A DNA stretch of 64,000 nucleotides from Flavobacteriales bacterium (GCA_016718655.1 JADKCV010000015.1:1-64000); one strand, 5' to 3'. Counted from the stretch's first letter, positions 7,280 through 20,853 are shown. Translations and numbers: made by a program. The notes: generated by a model not told the origin, from the sequence alone.

Positions 7280-8622
7280 CCCCCCTCCATCCGCCCCTTG
7301 TACAGGCGGTACTGCTGTTGGTGGTGATCGTCCAGCACGATGCGACGGCCGGCGATGAAGGCGTGCGTAAGGCCATTGGAGCGCATGTCGAGCACATCTC
7401 CCTTCGAGACGATGAGCGTGGCCTGCTTGCCAACGGCCAGACTGCCGGTGATCCCGTCGATGCCCAGGATGGCTGCGGCATCCAGCGTGATGCTGCGGAG
7501 CGCATCCTCAGCGGATAAGCCGTAGGCCGCAGCGGTCCCGGCAAGGAAGGGCAGGTTGCGCACACCCATGGCCTCCATATCTCCTGAATAGCCCAGGCAG
7601 AAACGGATACCTCGTTCCTTGAGAAGAGCAGGCAGTCGGTAGGGCAGATCGATATCGTCCTCGGGTCGCAAGGGCAAGCTGTGTAGACGACGCAGCACCA
7701 CATCCACCCGGTTGTCACGCAGCAGATCGGCCACACGCCAGGCATCGTATCCACCAACGATCACGGTGCGTGCAACGCCCATTTCCTTGGCGAAGAGCAC
7801 GGCCTCACTGATCTCCTTGGCGGCATCGGCGTTCACGAACAAGGCCTTATCCCCGTTGAAGAGCCCGCGCATCGCCTCCATACGCAGATCGCGCTGCAGC
7901 GGTGTGCCAAGCTGGGCATAGGCCTTGGCATGCTGGAAGAAGGCTCGTAGCTGATCGATCCGCGTGTTGCGCGCGTCCTTTTTCTCCTTGTCGGTCTCGC
8001 CCGGCTCGGCCCACCAGCCACCACGTTGATAGGCGGCCGGCCAGGTCATGTGCACGGCATCATCGGCTTTGAACACGGCCTGTTCCCAATCCCAGGCATC
8101 GAGCTGCATGATGGAACTGGTGCCGCTGATGAGCAATCCACGTGGTGCTACTTGCGCCATCAACACACCATTGGTGCGGACGGTCGGGATGATGCGCGAA
8201 TCGGCCTTGTACGCTACCATGGTGCGCAGCTCGGGCTCCAATTCACCCACATCCACATCGTCCACACTGGCGCGCACCGCTTCGATCTCCTTCAGCCCCA
8301 ACGCAGCGTCAGCAGCAATGAGCCCGGGATAGACCTGTTGTCCCCGCACGTCGATGGTCGTGTCATACACCGCTTTGACGCCGTATGCATAACCCACATA
8401 GTCGATGCGCCCGGCGCGGAAGCCCACGGCTCCTTCATCGATGGTGCGTCCGTCACCCACATGCACGGTGCCGCCCGTGATGAGGATGGAGCGGTGCTGC
8501 GGAGGCGCCGGAGTGGGATGTTGTGCGTGTGCGATGTTGGCGCACGCGATCACGCCGATGGCAAACACGAAGCGCATCACCCGGTGGCTGAGCAGCTGGC
8601 TGTAGGTCGGCCTAGTGATCAT
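7273..8622 (-). CDS. Secreted amidohydrolase-fold protein, metal site degenerate
   Basis: A 449-residue protein with an N-terminal signal peptide (MRFVFAIGVIACANIAHA within the chosen frame). The start ATG 8622 overlaps the end of the upstream amidohydrolase gene; ATG 8577, directly at the signal peptide, is the alternative. The composite beta-domain of amidohydrolases is clear (ILITGGTVHVGDG...GRIDYVG and, at the C-terminus, GSLAVGKQATLIV). Where the first metal-binding HxH normally follows YPGLI, the sequence is AADAALG, so the canonical site is lost. Substrate unknown. It probably works with the upstream gene, since the two are translationally coupled. Confidence 0.75.
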   Translation of the reverse strand: MITRPTYSQLLSHRVMRFVFAIGVIACANIAHAQHPTPAPPQHRSILITGGTVHVGDGRTIDEGAVGFRAGRIDYVGYAYGVKAVYDTTIDVRGQQVYPGLIAADAALGLKEIEAVRASVDDVDVGELEPELRTMVAYKADSRIIPTVRTNGVLMAQVAPRGLLISGTSSIMQLDAWDWEQAVFKADDAVHMTWPAAYQRGGWWAEPGETDKEKKDARNTRIDQLRAFFQHAKAYAQLGTPLQRDLRMEAMRGLFNGDKALFVNADAAKEISEAVLFAKEMGVARTVIVGGYDAWRVADLLRDNRVDVVLRRLHSLPLRPEDDIDLPYRLPALLKERGIRFCLGYSGDMEAMGVRNLPFLAGTAAAYGLSAEDALRSITLDAAAILGIDGITGSLAVGKQATLIVSKGDVLDMRSNGLTHAFIAGRRIVLDDHHQQQYRLYKGRMEGGQ

Positions 8623-11600
8623 CGTGCTCCTCGTGTTGGTGTCCTTCCTCGCCGATATCATCACAATGCCAAAGGTGCTGGCGCTCGCGACGGGCCTTGC
8701 GCGTGGGTGCGCCATCAGCCTTGGCGGCCATCATGGCGCGTACGATACGATCCCGCTCACTGGCAATGATCGCGCGCTGTTGCCCGTCGCTCGTGCGATC
8801 GAAGTAACAGATACCGTCCACGTATGTGCGTTCCACCTTGGCTGCGATGCTCAGCGGGTCCGCGCTCCACAAGACGAGGTCAGCGTCCTTACCGGGCTCC
8901 ACGGACCCGATGCGATGATCGAGCTTCAGCATGCGTGCCGGGTTGAGGGTCACCATCTTCCATGCCTCCTCGGGCGCCACACCGCCGTACTTGATGGCCT
9001 TGGCGGCCTCCTGGTTCAGGCGACGGCTCATTTCCGCATCGTCGCTGTTGATCCCGGTGTTCACGCCTGCCGCGTGCAGCAGGGCCGCGTTGTATGGAAT
9101 GGCATCGTACACCTCGAACTTGTAGGCCCACCAATCACTGAAGGTACTGGCGCTCACGCCATGTTCCTTCATCTTGGCCGCCATCTTGTAGCCTTCCAGG
9201 ATGTGAGTGAAGGTGTTCACGGTGAAGCCCATGCTGTCCGCCACGTGCATGAGCATGTCGATCTCGCTCTGCACATAGCTGTGGCAGGAGATGGATCGTT
9301 CGCTGCGGAGGATCTCCGCGAGAGCCTCCAGTTGAAGATCGCGGCGCGGTTCCTCGGATGCGTTGCGGGTCTTGGGCTTGGCACCGTTCCACAACCGCCA
9401 GGTGCTGTCGTAGTCCTTGGCCCGATGGAAGGCATCGTAGAACTGTTGCTCCACCCCCATACGCGAGCGGGGGAAGCGCGAACCGGGTCCCCAATTGCTC
9501 TGCTTCACGTTCTCACCCAAGGCGAACTTGATGTGCCCGTGCGCGCTGCGGATGAGCATGCTGTCCGCGGGTTGGCCCCAGCGGAGCTTGATCAATGCGC
9601 TCTGTCCACCGATGGGGTTGGCGCTCCCATGCAGGAGCTGCACGGTGGTGACCCCTCCGGCCAGGTTGCGGTAGATGTTGATGTCATCGGGGTTCACCAC
9701 ATCGCCGATCCGCACTTGGGACGATATGGACATGGATCCCTCGTTCACCCCACGAGAGATGGCAATGTGCGAGTGCTCATCGACGATCCCACTGGTCAGG
9801 TGTCTTCCCGTGGCATCTATCTCGGTGATCGCCGGACGCACCTTACCGGGGAAGAGCTCTTCGACCTGTAACCCTTGGCCAAGCGCCACCACGCGTCCTT
9901 GATGGATACAGACATCGGTGTTGCGCAGGATCCCCTTGTCCGTATTGGTCCAGACCGTGGCATTGCGGAAGATGGTAGTGAGCTGCTGTGGCGCGCTGGT
10001 CCATCCGAAGCCCACCAATGGGTGATGCACGGGACCAGCGCTGTTCGGTGGCGCGGTGCGCGCGGTGTCGTTCCGGTCCTTGGAGGATGAACCGGCCTCA
10101 CGAATGGCGCTCCACGGGAACCATTGCCCCCCGGGTCGTTGTCCCTGTCCATCCCACACCCCACCTCCAGCATGAACGGTTCCGCTCAAACGGGTGATGG
10201 CATTGGCATCGTCCTTCAGCGAGAAACTGAGCGTGACCAAGGGTCCCTGACGTTCCAGCTTCACCTTCACCGCCAGGCTGTCGGCCTCCGACGCGCGACG
10301 AACGGTGCTCTCCAACTTCGCCGGCACACCTTTTACAGTAAGCTTCCAGATGGCATCGCCCAGGTTCAGGTCGTAGGTCCCAGCGAGTTCAGCCAGGTCG
10401 GGATCCACGTGCACATAACGGTCGCCGGCCACCCAGGTCTCGTGGATGATGTTGTGCTCGTCCAGTGGATGCGATGAGGTGACGATCAGGTCGGCACTCA
10501 TGCCCGGTGCCAGGGTGCCATGGCGATCATCGAGACCGAAGAGCCGCGCGGCATCGGTGGTCATCGCTTCCAAGGCACGCGCGGTATCCAAGCCGCATGC
10601 CACCATGCGGCGCAGGTCCTTCCAAAGGCCTTTGAGGTCGGTGCGACCATGCGTAGTGAAGGCGAAGGCGATGCCGGCGGTATCCACCCGGTGAGCGTTG
10701 TAGGGGGCCAACTCCCAATGCTTCAGCCGCGCGAACGTCACCTCCTGCGCGTCGTAAGGGTCCTCCACATCGTAGGCCTCGGGCAAGCGCAGTGGCAGCA
10801 GCAGTGGCATCGCGGTTGACTTGATGGCCTTCAGCCGCGCATACTCGTCCCCACCACCCTTTGCGATCGGGGTCACCCCGAACTCCCGCAGCAACACGGA
10901 CCAGCGCAGTAGTTCATTCCGATCGGCACCCTCCACCACCAAGCGACCACTGAGCTGCTGCGCGAGGGCGGCCAGCGTCACGTCATGATCGTGGACCTTG
11001 GTACGCGCACTCCACTGGGCATCGAGTAGCGCTTGACGCAGTAGAGCGATGGCCCCCATCTGTGAACTGGGGTAGGCATCTGGGGAGCTGCCTTTGTTGA
11101 AGGAGAAGTGTGCGGCAACATCGGTGCGCGCTACACGTTCATCCACTGGTCGATCGTTCAGCAAAAGGGCACAGGAAGTACCTCTTGCGATACCGTCCAT
11201 ACGATGGGTGATCGCCAGTGCGAATCCTTGTTCACGCAGCTTAGCAGCACGCTCGGCATCGGGTTTCATCAGTGCTTGAGCGCGGGCTTCCGCGCGCAGC
11301 GCGGCATTCCCTTGGCGCGCTCCCTTCACCTCGGCCTTGCGTTCATCGGTGGTGCTGGCGGGTAGCCCTAGATCGCTATATGGCTCGATGAGGGCAGGCC
11401 AGATGTGCAGGCCGTGCATGTCGCGCACTTGGGCACCAGCGGGAATGGCCACATTCATACCCGCGGCCGCCACCACCCCGTCGCGGATCAGCAGGGTGGC
11501 CCTGAGCAGGGTACTGCGCGCATCGGTGTGCAGCGTGGCGTTCGTGAGTACGACCACCGGTGTGGCCACTTGTTGTATGTGCGTGGGGGTGGTAGGCGTT

Positions 11601-11658
11601 GTGCGGTACCAGGCAGCACGGCCAACAACACGGCAACGAATGTCAGGAGCGGACGCAT
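8612..11658 (-). CDS. Large secreted two-module amidohydrolase, one frameshift near the N-terminus
   Basis: About 1,015 residues once corrected. ATG 11658 starts a signal peptide (MRPLLTFVAVLLAVLPGTA), after which the frame changes at the run of five C at 11589-11593. Adding one C joins it to THIQQVATPVVVLTNATLHTDA and the long second frame. The N-terminal module (about residues 25-420) has an amidohydrolase beta-domain, but EPYSDLG replaces the HxH. The C-terminal module (about 560-960) keeps a canonical GIVDEHSHIAIS (HxH) and ends with GSVEPGKDADLVLW. It resembles imidazolonepropionase-like metal-dependent hydrolases; substrate not known. It is first in a two-gene unit with the next amidohydrolase. 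Confidence 0.8.
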
Positions 11659-11667
11659 ATCAGGCCC

Positions 11668-11675
11668 CGAAAGTA
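11668..11675 (-). promoter_or_regulatory. Putative -7 box of the amidohydrolase pair
   Basis: TACTTTCG on the minus strand, 9 nt before ATG 11658. Confidence 0.5.
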
Positions 11676-11831
11676 GGGGCTTTGTGCGGGGTGGGATCGA
11701 ATACGGACGATCGGTCCATCCCCTGATGCACCGGCTGTACCAACCCCAACCCTCCAATGCCGGGATGACCGTGATGCCGGAAGAATGACCGGTGTCGTCC
11801 GAGCGACCTGCGCCACACGAACGCCCAGTAC

Positions 11832-11839
11832 TACCTTCG
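11832..11839 (+). promoter_or_regulatory. Putative -7 box of the cytochrome/hflX unit
   Basis: TACCTTCG on the plus strand, 32 nt before ATG 11872. Confidence 0.5.
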
Positions 11840-11871
11840 CGGCGCTCCTGCTCATCCATCATCGCCAAGCC

Positions 11872-12312
11872 ATGGACGGTTCCCTTCTCACCTTCTTCCA
11901 CAGCCTGCTGCGCTATGGCGTTCTGCTCGCCGTGCTAGGCGCCGGACTCCTGCACCTTCAAGGATTCCTCAACCGGCGGCCCATCCTCAACGGGGAACGC
12001 ATGCTCGCCATTGTGGCTCTGGTCCTGTGCCATGTCCAACTGGTCATTGGTCTCGCCCTGTACTTCACGACCAAGAGCTATGCACTCGACAGCAGCAGTG
12101 CGACCGGGCGCTTCTGGAAGATGGAACACCTGGGCGCCATGGTGGTGGCCATCATTCTGGTCACCGTGGGTCGCGGCTTGTCCAAACGCGCCAAGGATGA
12201 ACGGGTGAAGCAACAACGTGTCTGGGTGTTCTACCTCATCGCCTTGGCACTGATGTTGTGGGCGACACCTTGGCCGTTCCGCGAGATCGGTCATGGACGG
12301 GGATGGTTATGA
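11872..12312 (+). CDS. Four-helix cytochrome-b-like membrane protein
   Basis: A 146-residue inner-membrane protein with four hydrophobic helices. Histidines are placed in or next to helices (FFHSLLRYG near residue 9, LCHVQLVIGL near 55, KMEHLGAMVV near 85), as expected for a possible heme ligand set. Similar short proteins are widespread in Bacteroidota and often annotated only as cytochrome b-like; function is unproven. The conserved end VWVFYLIAL...TPWPFR is present. ATG 11872 is chosen because it starts just before helix 1. Its TGA overlaps the ATG of the next gene (ATGA), a lipoprotein cytochrome c, which supports a redox role. Confidence 0.7.
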   Translation: MDGSLLTFFHSLLRYGVLLAVLGAGLLHLQGFLNRRPILNGERMLAIVALVLCHVQLVIGLALYFTTKSYALDSSSATGRFWKMEHLGAMVVAIILVTVGRGLSKRAKDERVKQQRVWVFYLIALALMLWATPWPFREIGHGRGWL

Positions 12313-12638
12313 AACGGATCCTGCTCATCATCGGAACCCCGGTCCTGCTGTTCATGGCGTGCAGCAGCAGTGACGCCCATGCCGATGGCAAGGGGCGTCA
12401 ACCCATGGACCAAGGGGCCAAGTTGTTCACCATGCACTGCACCCTGTGCCACGGCAAGGATGGTCGCTTGGGGCTCAATGGCGCCAAGGACCTGAGCCGT
12501 TCCTTGCTCAGCGCGGAGGAGATGCTGGCCATCGTCACCAACGGTAAAGGGGTGATGATGCCTTACAAGAACGCCTTGTCAAAGGCTGAACTGGATGCGG
12601 TGGTGGCCCATGTGCGCACACTGCGGACGAGCGAATGA
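12309..12638 (+). CDS. Lipoprotein c-type cytochrome
   Basis: A 109-residue small monoheme cytochrome. The N-terminal signal ends in a lipobox (LLFMAC, Cys about residue 17), so it should be lipid-anchored outside the inner membrane. The heme motif is CTLCH, and the C-terminal part GVMMPYKNALSKAELDAVVAHVR carries the distal Met ligand region typical of class I cytochrome c. Start and stop both overlap neighbours by ATGA, placing it between the cytochrome-b-like gene and hflX in one transcript. Electron donor and acceptor are unknown. Confidence 0.85.
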   Translation: MKRILLIIGTPVLLFMACSSSDAHADGKGRQPMDQGAKLFTMHCTLCHGKDGRLGLNGAKDLSRSLLSAEEMLAIVTNGKGVMMPYKNALSKAELDAVVAHVRTLRTSE

Positions 12639-13870
12639 TCGATCCACTGGAACTCAAGGGCAAGGCCGAAACGGCCGTGCTCATCGGCCTCATCACCGAT
12701 CACCAGGATGCCGAGCACGTCAAGGAATACCTGGACGAGCTGGAATTCCTGGCGACCACGGCCGACATCATCACCTTGAAGCGCTTCACCCAGAAGCTGC
12801 ACAAGCCGGACGGCCGCACCTACGTGGGCAGCGGCAAACTGGCCGAGGTGAAGGCTTGGATGGAGGCGAACGGTGCGGACTGCATCATCTTCGACGATGA
12901 GTTGTCCGCCTCCCAACAGCGCAACCTGGAGAAGGACCTGGGCAAGCCCGTTCTGGATAGACCGCGCCTGATCCTGGACATCTTCGCACGCCGTGCCCGC
13001 ACCTCGCACGCCAAGACCCAGGTGGAACTGGCACAGTACGAGTACATGCTCCCCCGCCTCACCAAGCTTTGGACCCACTTGGAGCGTCAACGCGGTGGAA
13101 CAGGCACGCGCGGTGGCTCCGGGGAGAAGGAGATCGAGACCGACCGTCGTCTGGTGCGCGACCGCATCTCCCTCTTGAAGGACCAATTGAAGCAGATCGA
13201 CCGGCAGATGGCCACCCAACGGGGCAACCGCGGCAAGCTGATCCGCGTGGCGCTGGTGGGCTATACCAACGTGGGCAAGAGCACCCTCATGACCCTGCTC
13301 AGCAAGAGCGAGGTCTTCGCCGAGAACAAGCTCTTCGCCACGCTGGACACCACGGTGCGCAAGGTGGTGCTGGGCAACCTGCCGTTCCTGCTGAGCGACA
13401 CGGTGGGCTTCATCCGCAAGCTGCCCACGCAACTGATCGAGAGCTTCAAGAGCACCTTGGACGAAACACGGGAGGCCGATCTGCTCCTGCACGTGGTGGA
13501 CATCAGCCACCACAACTTCGAGGAACAATACCAGACGGTGAAGGAGACCTTGAACGAGATCGGTGCCGGCGACCGCCCGGTGATCGTGGTATTCAACAAG
13601 ATCGATGCCTACACCCCGGCCTACCACGACCCGGACGACCTTGCCCCCAAGCGCGAGGACCAGTTCACCTTGGAGGAGTTGAAGGAGACATGGATGTCGC
13701 GTATGGCCGGTGAGGAGTGCATCTTCATCAGCGCGGCCCAACGCCAGAACATCGACGCCCTGCGCAAACTGCTTTATCATCGGGTGAAGGCCCTTCATGT
13801 GGCACGCTATCCCTATGAGAGCGACCTGCTCTACCGGGACGAGTACCTGGAGGGTGATGGCTCGGCCTGA
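12635..13870 (+). CDS. hflX: Ribosome-associated GTPase HflX
   Basis: A 411-residue GTPase that splits stalled or hibernating ribosomes after stress. The N-terminal HflX domain contains GRTYVGSGKLAEV and the glycine-rich RQRGGTGTRGGSGEKEIETDRR. The G domain has G1 VGYTNVGKST (about residue 207), G3 DTVGFI and G4 NKID. A C-terminal tail carries SYLYRDEY-like residues (SDLLYRDEYLEGDG). Family length. It overlaps the cytochrome c gene by ATGA, an unusual partner for a translation factor. Confidence 0.95.
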   Translation: MIDPLELKGKAETAVLIGLITDHQDAEHVKEYLDELEFLATTADIITLKRFTQKLHKPDGRTYVGSGKLAEVKAWMEANGADCIIFDDELSASQQRNLEKDLGKPVLDRPRLILDIFARRARTSHAKTQVELAQYEYMLPRLTKLWTHLERQRGGTGTRGGSGEKEIETDRRLVRDRISLLKDQLKQIDRQMATQRGNRGKLIRVALVGYTNVGKSTLMTLLSKSEVFAENKLFATLDTTVRKVVLGNLPFLLSDTVGFIRKLPTQLIESFKSTLDETREADLLLHVVDISHHNFEEQYQTVKETLNEIGAGDRPVIVVFNKIDAYTPAYHDPDDLAPKREDQFTLEELKETWMSRMAGEECIFISAAQRQNIDALRKLLYHRVKALHVARYPYESDLLYRDEYLEGDGSA

Positions 13871-13900
13871 GCCGGTGATGCCCAAGCGGAGAATAGCGAC

Positions 13901-16178
13901 ATGGCGGTGAAACGGGGTGCACGAAAAAAGGCAGGGAAGAAGGGTGGCGGCACTCCCTACCTGCGCATCACCCTCATCGTGGTCGGCGTGCTTTTCGCCA
14001 GCTTCCTCCTGCTCATGCAGACCGTACGTATGGGTGTGTTCGGCGATCTTCCCAGCGAGGAGCAATTGAAGGCCATCCGTCATGAGGAGGCCACCCTGGT
14101 CCTGGGAACGGATGGCAGCATCATCGGCAAGCTCTTCGCGGAGGACCGGACCAATGTGCAGTACGAGGACCTGCCGAAGCACCTGATCGATGCCCTGGTG
14201 GCCACGGAGGACGCGCGCTTCTTCAGTCACCAGGGTGTGGATGGCCGCAGCTACATCCGCGTGTTCTTCCGCACCCTGCTGGGTCGTGACCGCAGCGGCG
14301 GTGGGGGAAGCACCATCTCGCAGCAACTGGTGAAGAACCTCTATGGACGGGACGATCACGGCATCCTCACCGTGCCCGTGACCAAGATGAAGGAGGCCCT
14401 GGTGGCACAACGTCTGGAACGCGTGCTCACCAAGAACGATGTGCTCGTGCTCTACTTCAACTCCGTGCCATTCGGAGAGAACACCTTCGGGATCGAGAGC
14501 GCGGCACAGCGCTACTTCAACAGTCCCACAAGCAAGTTGAAGGTGGAGGAATGTGCTGTGCTGGTGGGCATGTTGAAGGCCAACACCAGCTACAACCCAC
14601 GCCTTCATCCCGAGCGCTCCAAGGGCCGTCGTGATCAGGTGCTGGAGCTGATGCATGAACGGGGCCACCTCACCCGCGCAGAGACCGACAGTTTGCGCGC
14701 CATGCCCTTGGCCTTACGCTACACCGGTGGCGACGCGCTCGACCTCTACGCCTACTTCCTTCAGCATGTGGACAAGGAGGCCACCCGGATACTTGAAGAC
14801 CTGGGGAAGAAGAACGGACGCACCTACGATCTCCGCAAGGACGGACTGCGCATCCACACCACCTTGGATCCGGCCTTGCAACATGCGGCGCACGATGCGG
14901 CTCAGGAACACCTGGCCGCCATGCAACCCAAGCTGGACAAGGAGCTGCGCTCGGCCGGGGTCCGCAAGCGCTGGGAGAAGCGCAAGGAGCGCAAAGGGGG
15001 GAGGTGCGTGGAAGCGCAATGCATCCAGCACCTTCGAGCTCTATGATCATGCCGGGGAGCGCGTGGACACCTTGAGCTACCGAGACTCGCTGTGGCATTA
15101 CCATCGCTTGTTGAACGCCGCGGTGTTCATGATGGATCCCTCCAGTGGTGCCGTGCGAGCCTGGGTGGGCGGCAACCACCACCGGTACCTGCCCTATGAC
15201 CTGGTGAAGGCTGCGCGACCTGTGGCCAGCACGATCAAGCCCGTGGTATACGCAGCGGCGCTGGAGCGCGGCTTCCACCCCTGCACCTACCTGGACAACG
15301 ACAAGAAGAGCTACGCCGAGTTCGATGGGTGGACACCGGACAACTTCGACCGTGACAGCACCGGAGGTGAGGTGGCCATGTGGTACGCCCTGGCCAAGAG
15401 CATGAACCGCCCCACGGTGGACCTGTACTTCCGCACCGGGGTGGACACGATCACCCAGGTGCTCAAGTCCTTGGGGCTCCCCACCCGTGAGGCCGACAAG
15501 CCCGCCATGGCCTTGGGCGCGATGGATGTGAGCCTGTTCCAACTGGTGCCCGCGTATGGGTCCTTCGCCATGCAAGGCAAGCGCGTCACACCGCAGTTCA
15601 TCACCCGGATCACCGATGCCTCGGGCAAGGAGCTCTACAAGGCCGGCAAGCCACGCGGTGTGCAGGCCCTTCAGCCGGAGAATGCCGCCGCGCTCATCCG
15701 CATGTTGCAGCGGGCCGTGGACCAAGGCACGGGCACCGCATTGCGCTCGCGCTATGGGCTCACCGGGCCGTACGCGGGCAAGACGGGCACCTCACAGGAC
15801 TACAGCGATGCGTGGTTCGTGGCCTGCACACCGGGCCTGGTCGCGGGTGCCTGGGTGGGTGCCTTCGACCCCGAGATACACTTCAACAGCGCCTTGGGCA
15901 CGGGTGGATCGCTGGCCTTGCCGGTGGTGGGTAAGGCCCTGAAAGTGGTGGAAAGCAGTGGTACCCTGCGGAGCAAATACGTGCGTGGCTTCAGCTTGGG
16001 ATCGGATAGCACCATGACACTGGATTGTGCCGCGCGTCGTGAGCGCAATGCCTTGGAGCGTTTGATCGACGCGGCGTTCGGAAGGGATGGTACGCGGCCG
16101 GAGGACGCCGCTCCCGACACTGCGGATACGGAACGTCGGAACGTATTCGACAAGCTGTTCAAGAAGAGGGAGGAGTAG
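13901..16178 (+). CDS. Class A penicillin-binding protein (PBP1A type), split by a frameshift
   Basis: A bifunctional peptidoglycan synthase of about 758 residues once corrected. A membrane anchor lies near residues 23-45. The GT51 glycosyltransferase domain has EDARFFSHQGVD and GGGSTISQQLVKNLYG, then RVLTKNDVLVLYFNSVPFG. The transpeptidase domain has SxxK in ARPVASTIKPVVY, SMN in AKSMNRP and KTG in AGKTGTS. The frame changes at the run of six G at 14996-15001, and removing one G restores it. Both domains are otherwise intact, so a sequencing error is likely. The gene ends exactly where the homopolymer artefact begins. Confidence 0.9.
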
Positions 16179-18996
<2,818 letters not shown>

Positions 18997-18997
18997 A

Positions 18998-20845
18998 TCA
19001 ACCGAACGCTTGCATATCGCACAACTTGCGATACTGCCCCGCCGCGGCGAAGAGTTCGGCATGGGTGCCGCGCTCGATGATGCGACCCTGGTGCACGACA
19101 CAGATCTCGTCACAATGCTGGATCGTGCTCAGACGGTGGGCGATGACCAGGCTGGTGCGCCCTTCGAGCATCTTGAACAGAGCTTCCTGTACCAGGCGTT
19201 CGCTCTCCGTGTCCAATGCGCTGGTGGCCTCATCGAGGATGAGGATCGGTGGGTTCTTCAATACGGCACGCGCGATGCTCAAGCGCTGCTTCTGCCCGCC
19301 CGAAAGCCGGTTGCCTCCATCACCGATGGTGGTCTGGTAGCCGTTCTCCAGCATGGTGATGAACTCATGTGCATTAGCGATGCGCGCGGCCCGCTCGATG
19401 TCCGCTTGGGCCACTCCTGGCGTTCCGAACGCGATGTTGTTGGCGATGGTATCATTGAACAGGATACTGTCCTGGGTGACGATGCCCATCAACGCACGGA
19501 GGTCACGGATACGCAGGTCACGGATGTCCTTGCCATCGATGAGCACCGCACCGGAGGTGACATCGAAGAAGCGCGGAAGCAGGTTGGCCAGTGTGGTCTT
19601 GCCACTGCCGCTGGTGCCCACCAAGGCCACACTCGTTCCCTTCGGAATGGTGATGCGAACGCCCTGCAACACAGCCTTGCGGTCCTCGTTCGCCGTCGTT
19701 GGCGCGGTATCGTAGGCGAAGGAGACGTCGCGGTACTCGATGCGGTCGGTGAACCCGGTGATCGTCACAGCATCGGGACGTTCCTTCACCGTGTTCTCCA
19801 CGGCCAGGAGGTCGAAGATGCGCTCACCACTGGCGCCACCGCGGGTGATGGCCGACCAGCCTTGTGAGAAGCCCTTGATGGGGGCGAGCAGCTGGGAAAA
19901 GATGATGATGAAGCCCAGGAAACTGTCACCGGTGAGGGACGGTTCCGCACCCAGCACGAAGGAACCTCCGATGTACGCGATGGCGGCCATCACGGCGGCA
20001 CCCATGGTCTCGCTCAGGGGCGAAGCGATGTCCTGCCGGTTGAGCATGGCGATGCTGGAACGCATGAGCAGGTCGTTGTCCCGCTGGAAGCGGCGTTCCA
20101 TGTCGGCCTCGCCGTTGAAGGCTTTGATCACGCGGATACCCGAGAGGGTCTCCTCCACCCGGGCCAGGAGGTCGGCGCTCTTCTCCTGCACACGGGCACT
20201 CTTCCGCTTGAGGCTCTTGCTGATGCGGGCGATCAGGAGGCCACTGACAGGCAGCAGCAACAGTGAGAGGAGCGTGAGCTGGGGCGACAGGGTGAGCATG
20301 GTGCCCAGGAACAACAGCACGGCGATGGGCTCGCGGAAGACCATCTCGATGTAGAACATCACCGAGTACTCCATCACGTGCATGTCGTTGGTTATGAGTG
20401 CGAGCAGATCGCCCTTGCGTTCACCGGCGTGGTAGCGCAGGGGCAACTCCAGCATCTTGCCGTAGATGCGGGCGCGGATGTCGCGGACGATCAGGTTGCG
20501 GAAGTTGCAGATGGCCACCAAGGCGAGGTAGCGAAAGAGGTTCTTGAACAGGAAGAGCACCACCACGGCGATACTGATCACCAACAAAGCGCCCATCTGA
20601 CCTCGGGCCTCGATGAGCTGGGTGAGGACCCAGTTGAAGGTACCCTCCAAGCCTTCGCGCGTCCACAGAGCATCGGGGCGGGCATGCACCGGCTGCACTT
20701 GGCCCAACAACAACCGCAGGAAGGGGATGAAGAGCAACAGTGAGGCCAGGTGGAACACCGTCCCCAGCAGGTTGAAGACAGCATTGAGCACCGCAAAGTG
20801 CCGGTAGGGGCCACCGAAGCGGAGGATGCGGAAGAAATTGCGCAT
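18998..20845 (-). CDS. ABC exporter, MsbA/lipid A-type
   Basis: A 615-residue half-transporter with an N-terminal six-helix domain and a C-terminal ATPase. Walker A is VGTSGSGKTTL (about residue 405), the signature is LSGGQKQRLSIARA, Walker B is ILILDEATSALD, followed by the H-loop IAHRLSTI. Exporters of this type move lipid A-core or other lipids across the inner membrane; substrate here is inferred only. The stop codon lies two bases from the homopolymer block, but the C-terminus looks complete. A TACCTTCG box is 8 nt upstream of ATG. Confidence 0.88.
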   Translation of the reverse strand: MRNFFRILRFGGPYRHFAVLNAVFNLLGTVFHLASLLLFIPFLRLLLGQVQPVHARPDALWTREGLEGTFNWVLTQLIEARGQMGALLVISIAVVVLFLFKNLFRYLALVAICNFRNLIVRDIRARIYGKMLELPLRYHAGERKGDLLALITNDMHVMEYSVMFYIEMVFREPIAVLLFLGTMLTLSPQLTLLSLLLLPVSGLLIARISKSLKRKSARVQEKSADLLARVEETLSGIRVIKAFNGEADMERRFQRDNDLLMRSSIAMLNRQDIASPLSETMGAAVMAAIAYIGGSFVLGAEPSLTGDSFLGFIIIFSQLLAPIKGFSQGWSAITRGGASGERIFDLLAVENTVKERPDAVTITGFTDRIEYRDVSFAYDTAPTTANEDRKAVLQGVRITIPKGTSVALVGTSGSGKTTLANLLPRFFDVTSGAVLIDGKDIRDLRIRDLRALMGIVTQDSILFNDTIANNIAFGTPGVAQADIERAARIANAHEFITMLENGYQTTIGDGGNRLSGGQKQRLSIARAVLKNPPILILDEATSALDTESERLVQEALFKMLEGRTSLVIAHRLSTIQHCDEICVVHQGRIIERGTHAELFAAAGQYRKLCDMQAFG

Positions 20846-20853
20846 GGGCAGGG

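Noticed and set aside
12563..14668. 701-codon minus-strand ORF over hflX and the PBP gene
   Set aside because: Shadow of two well-supported plus-strand genes; composition rich in His/Leu/Gln typical of antisense translation.
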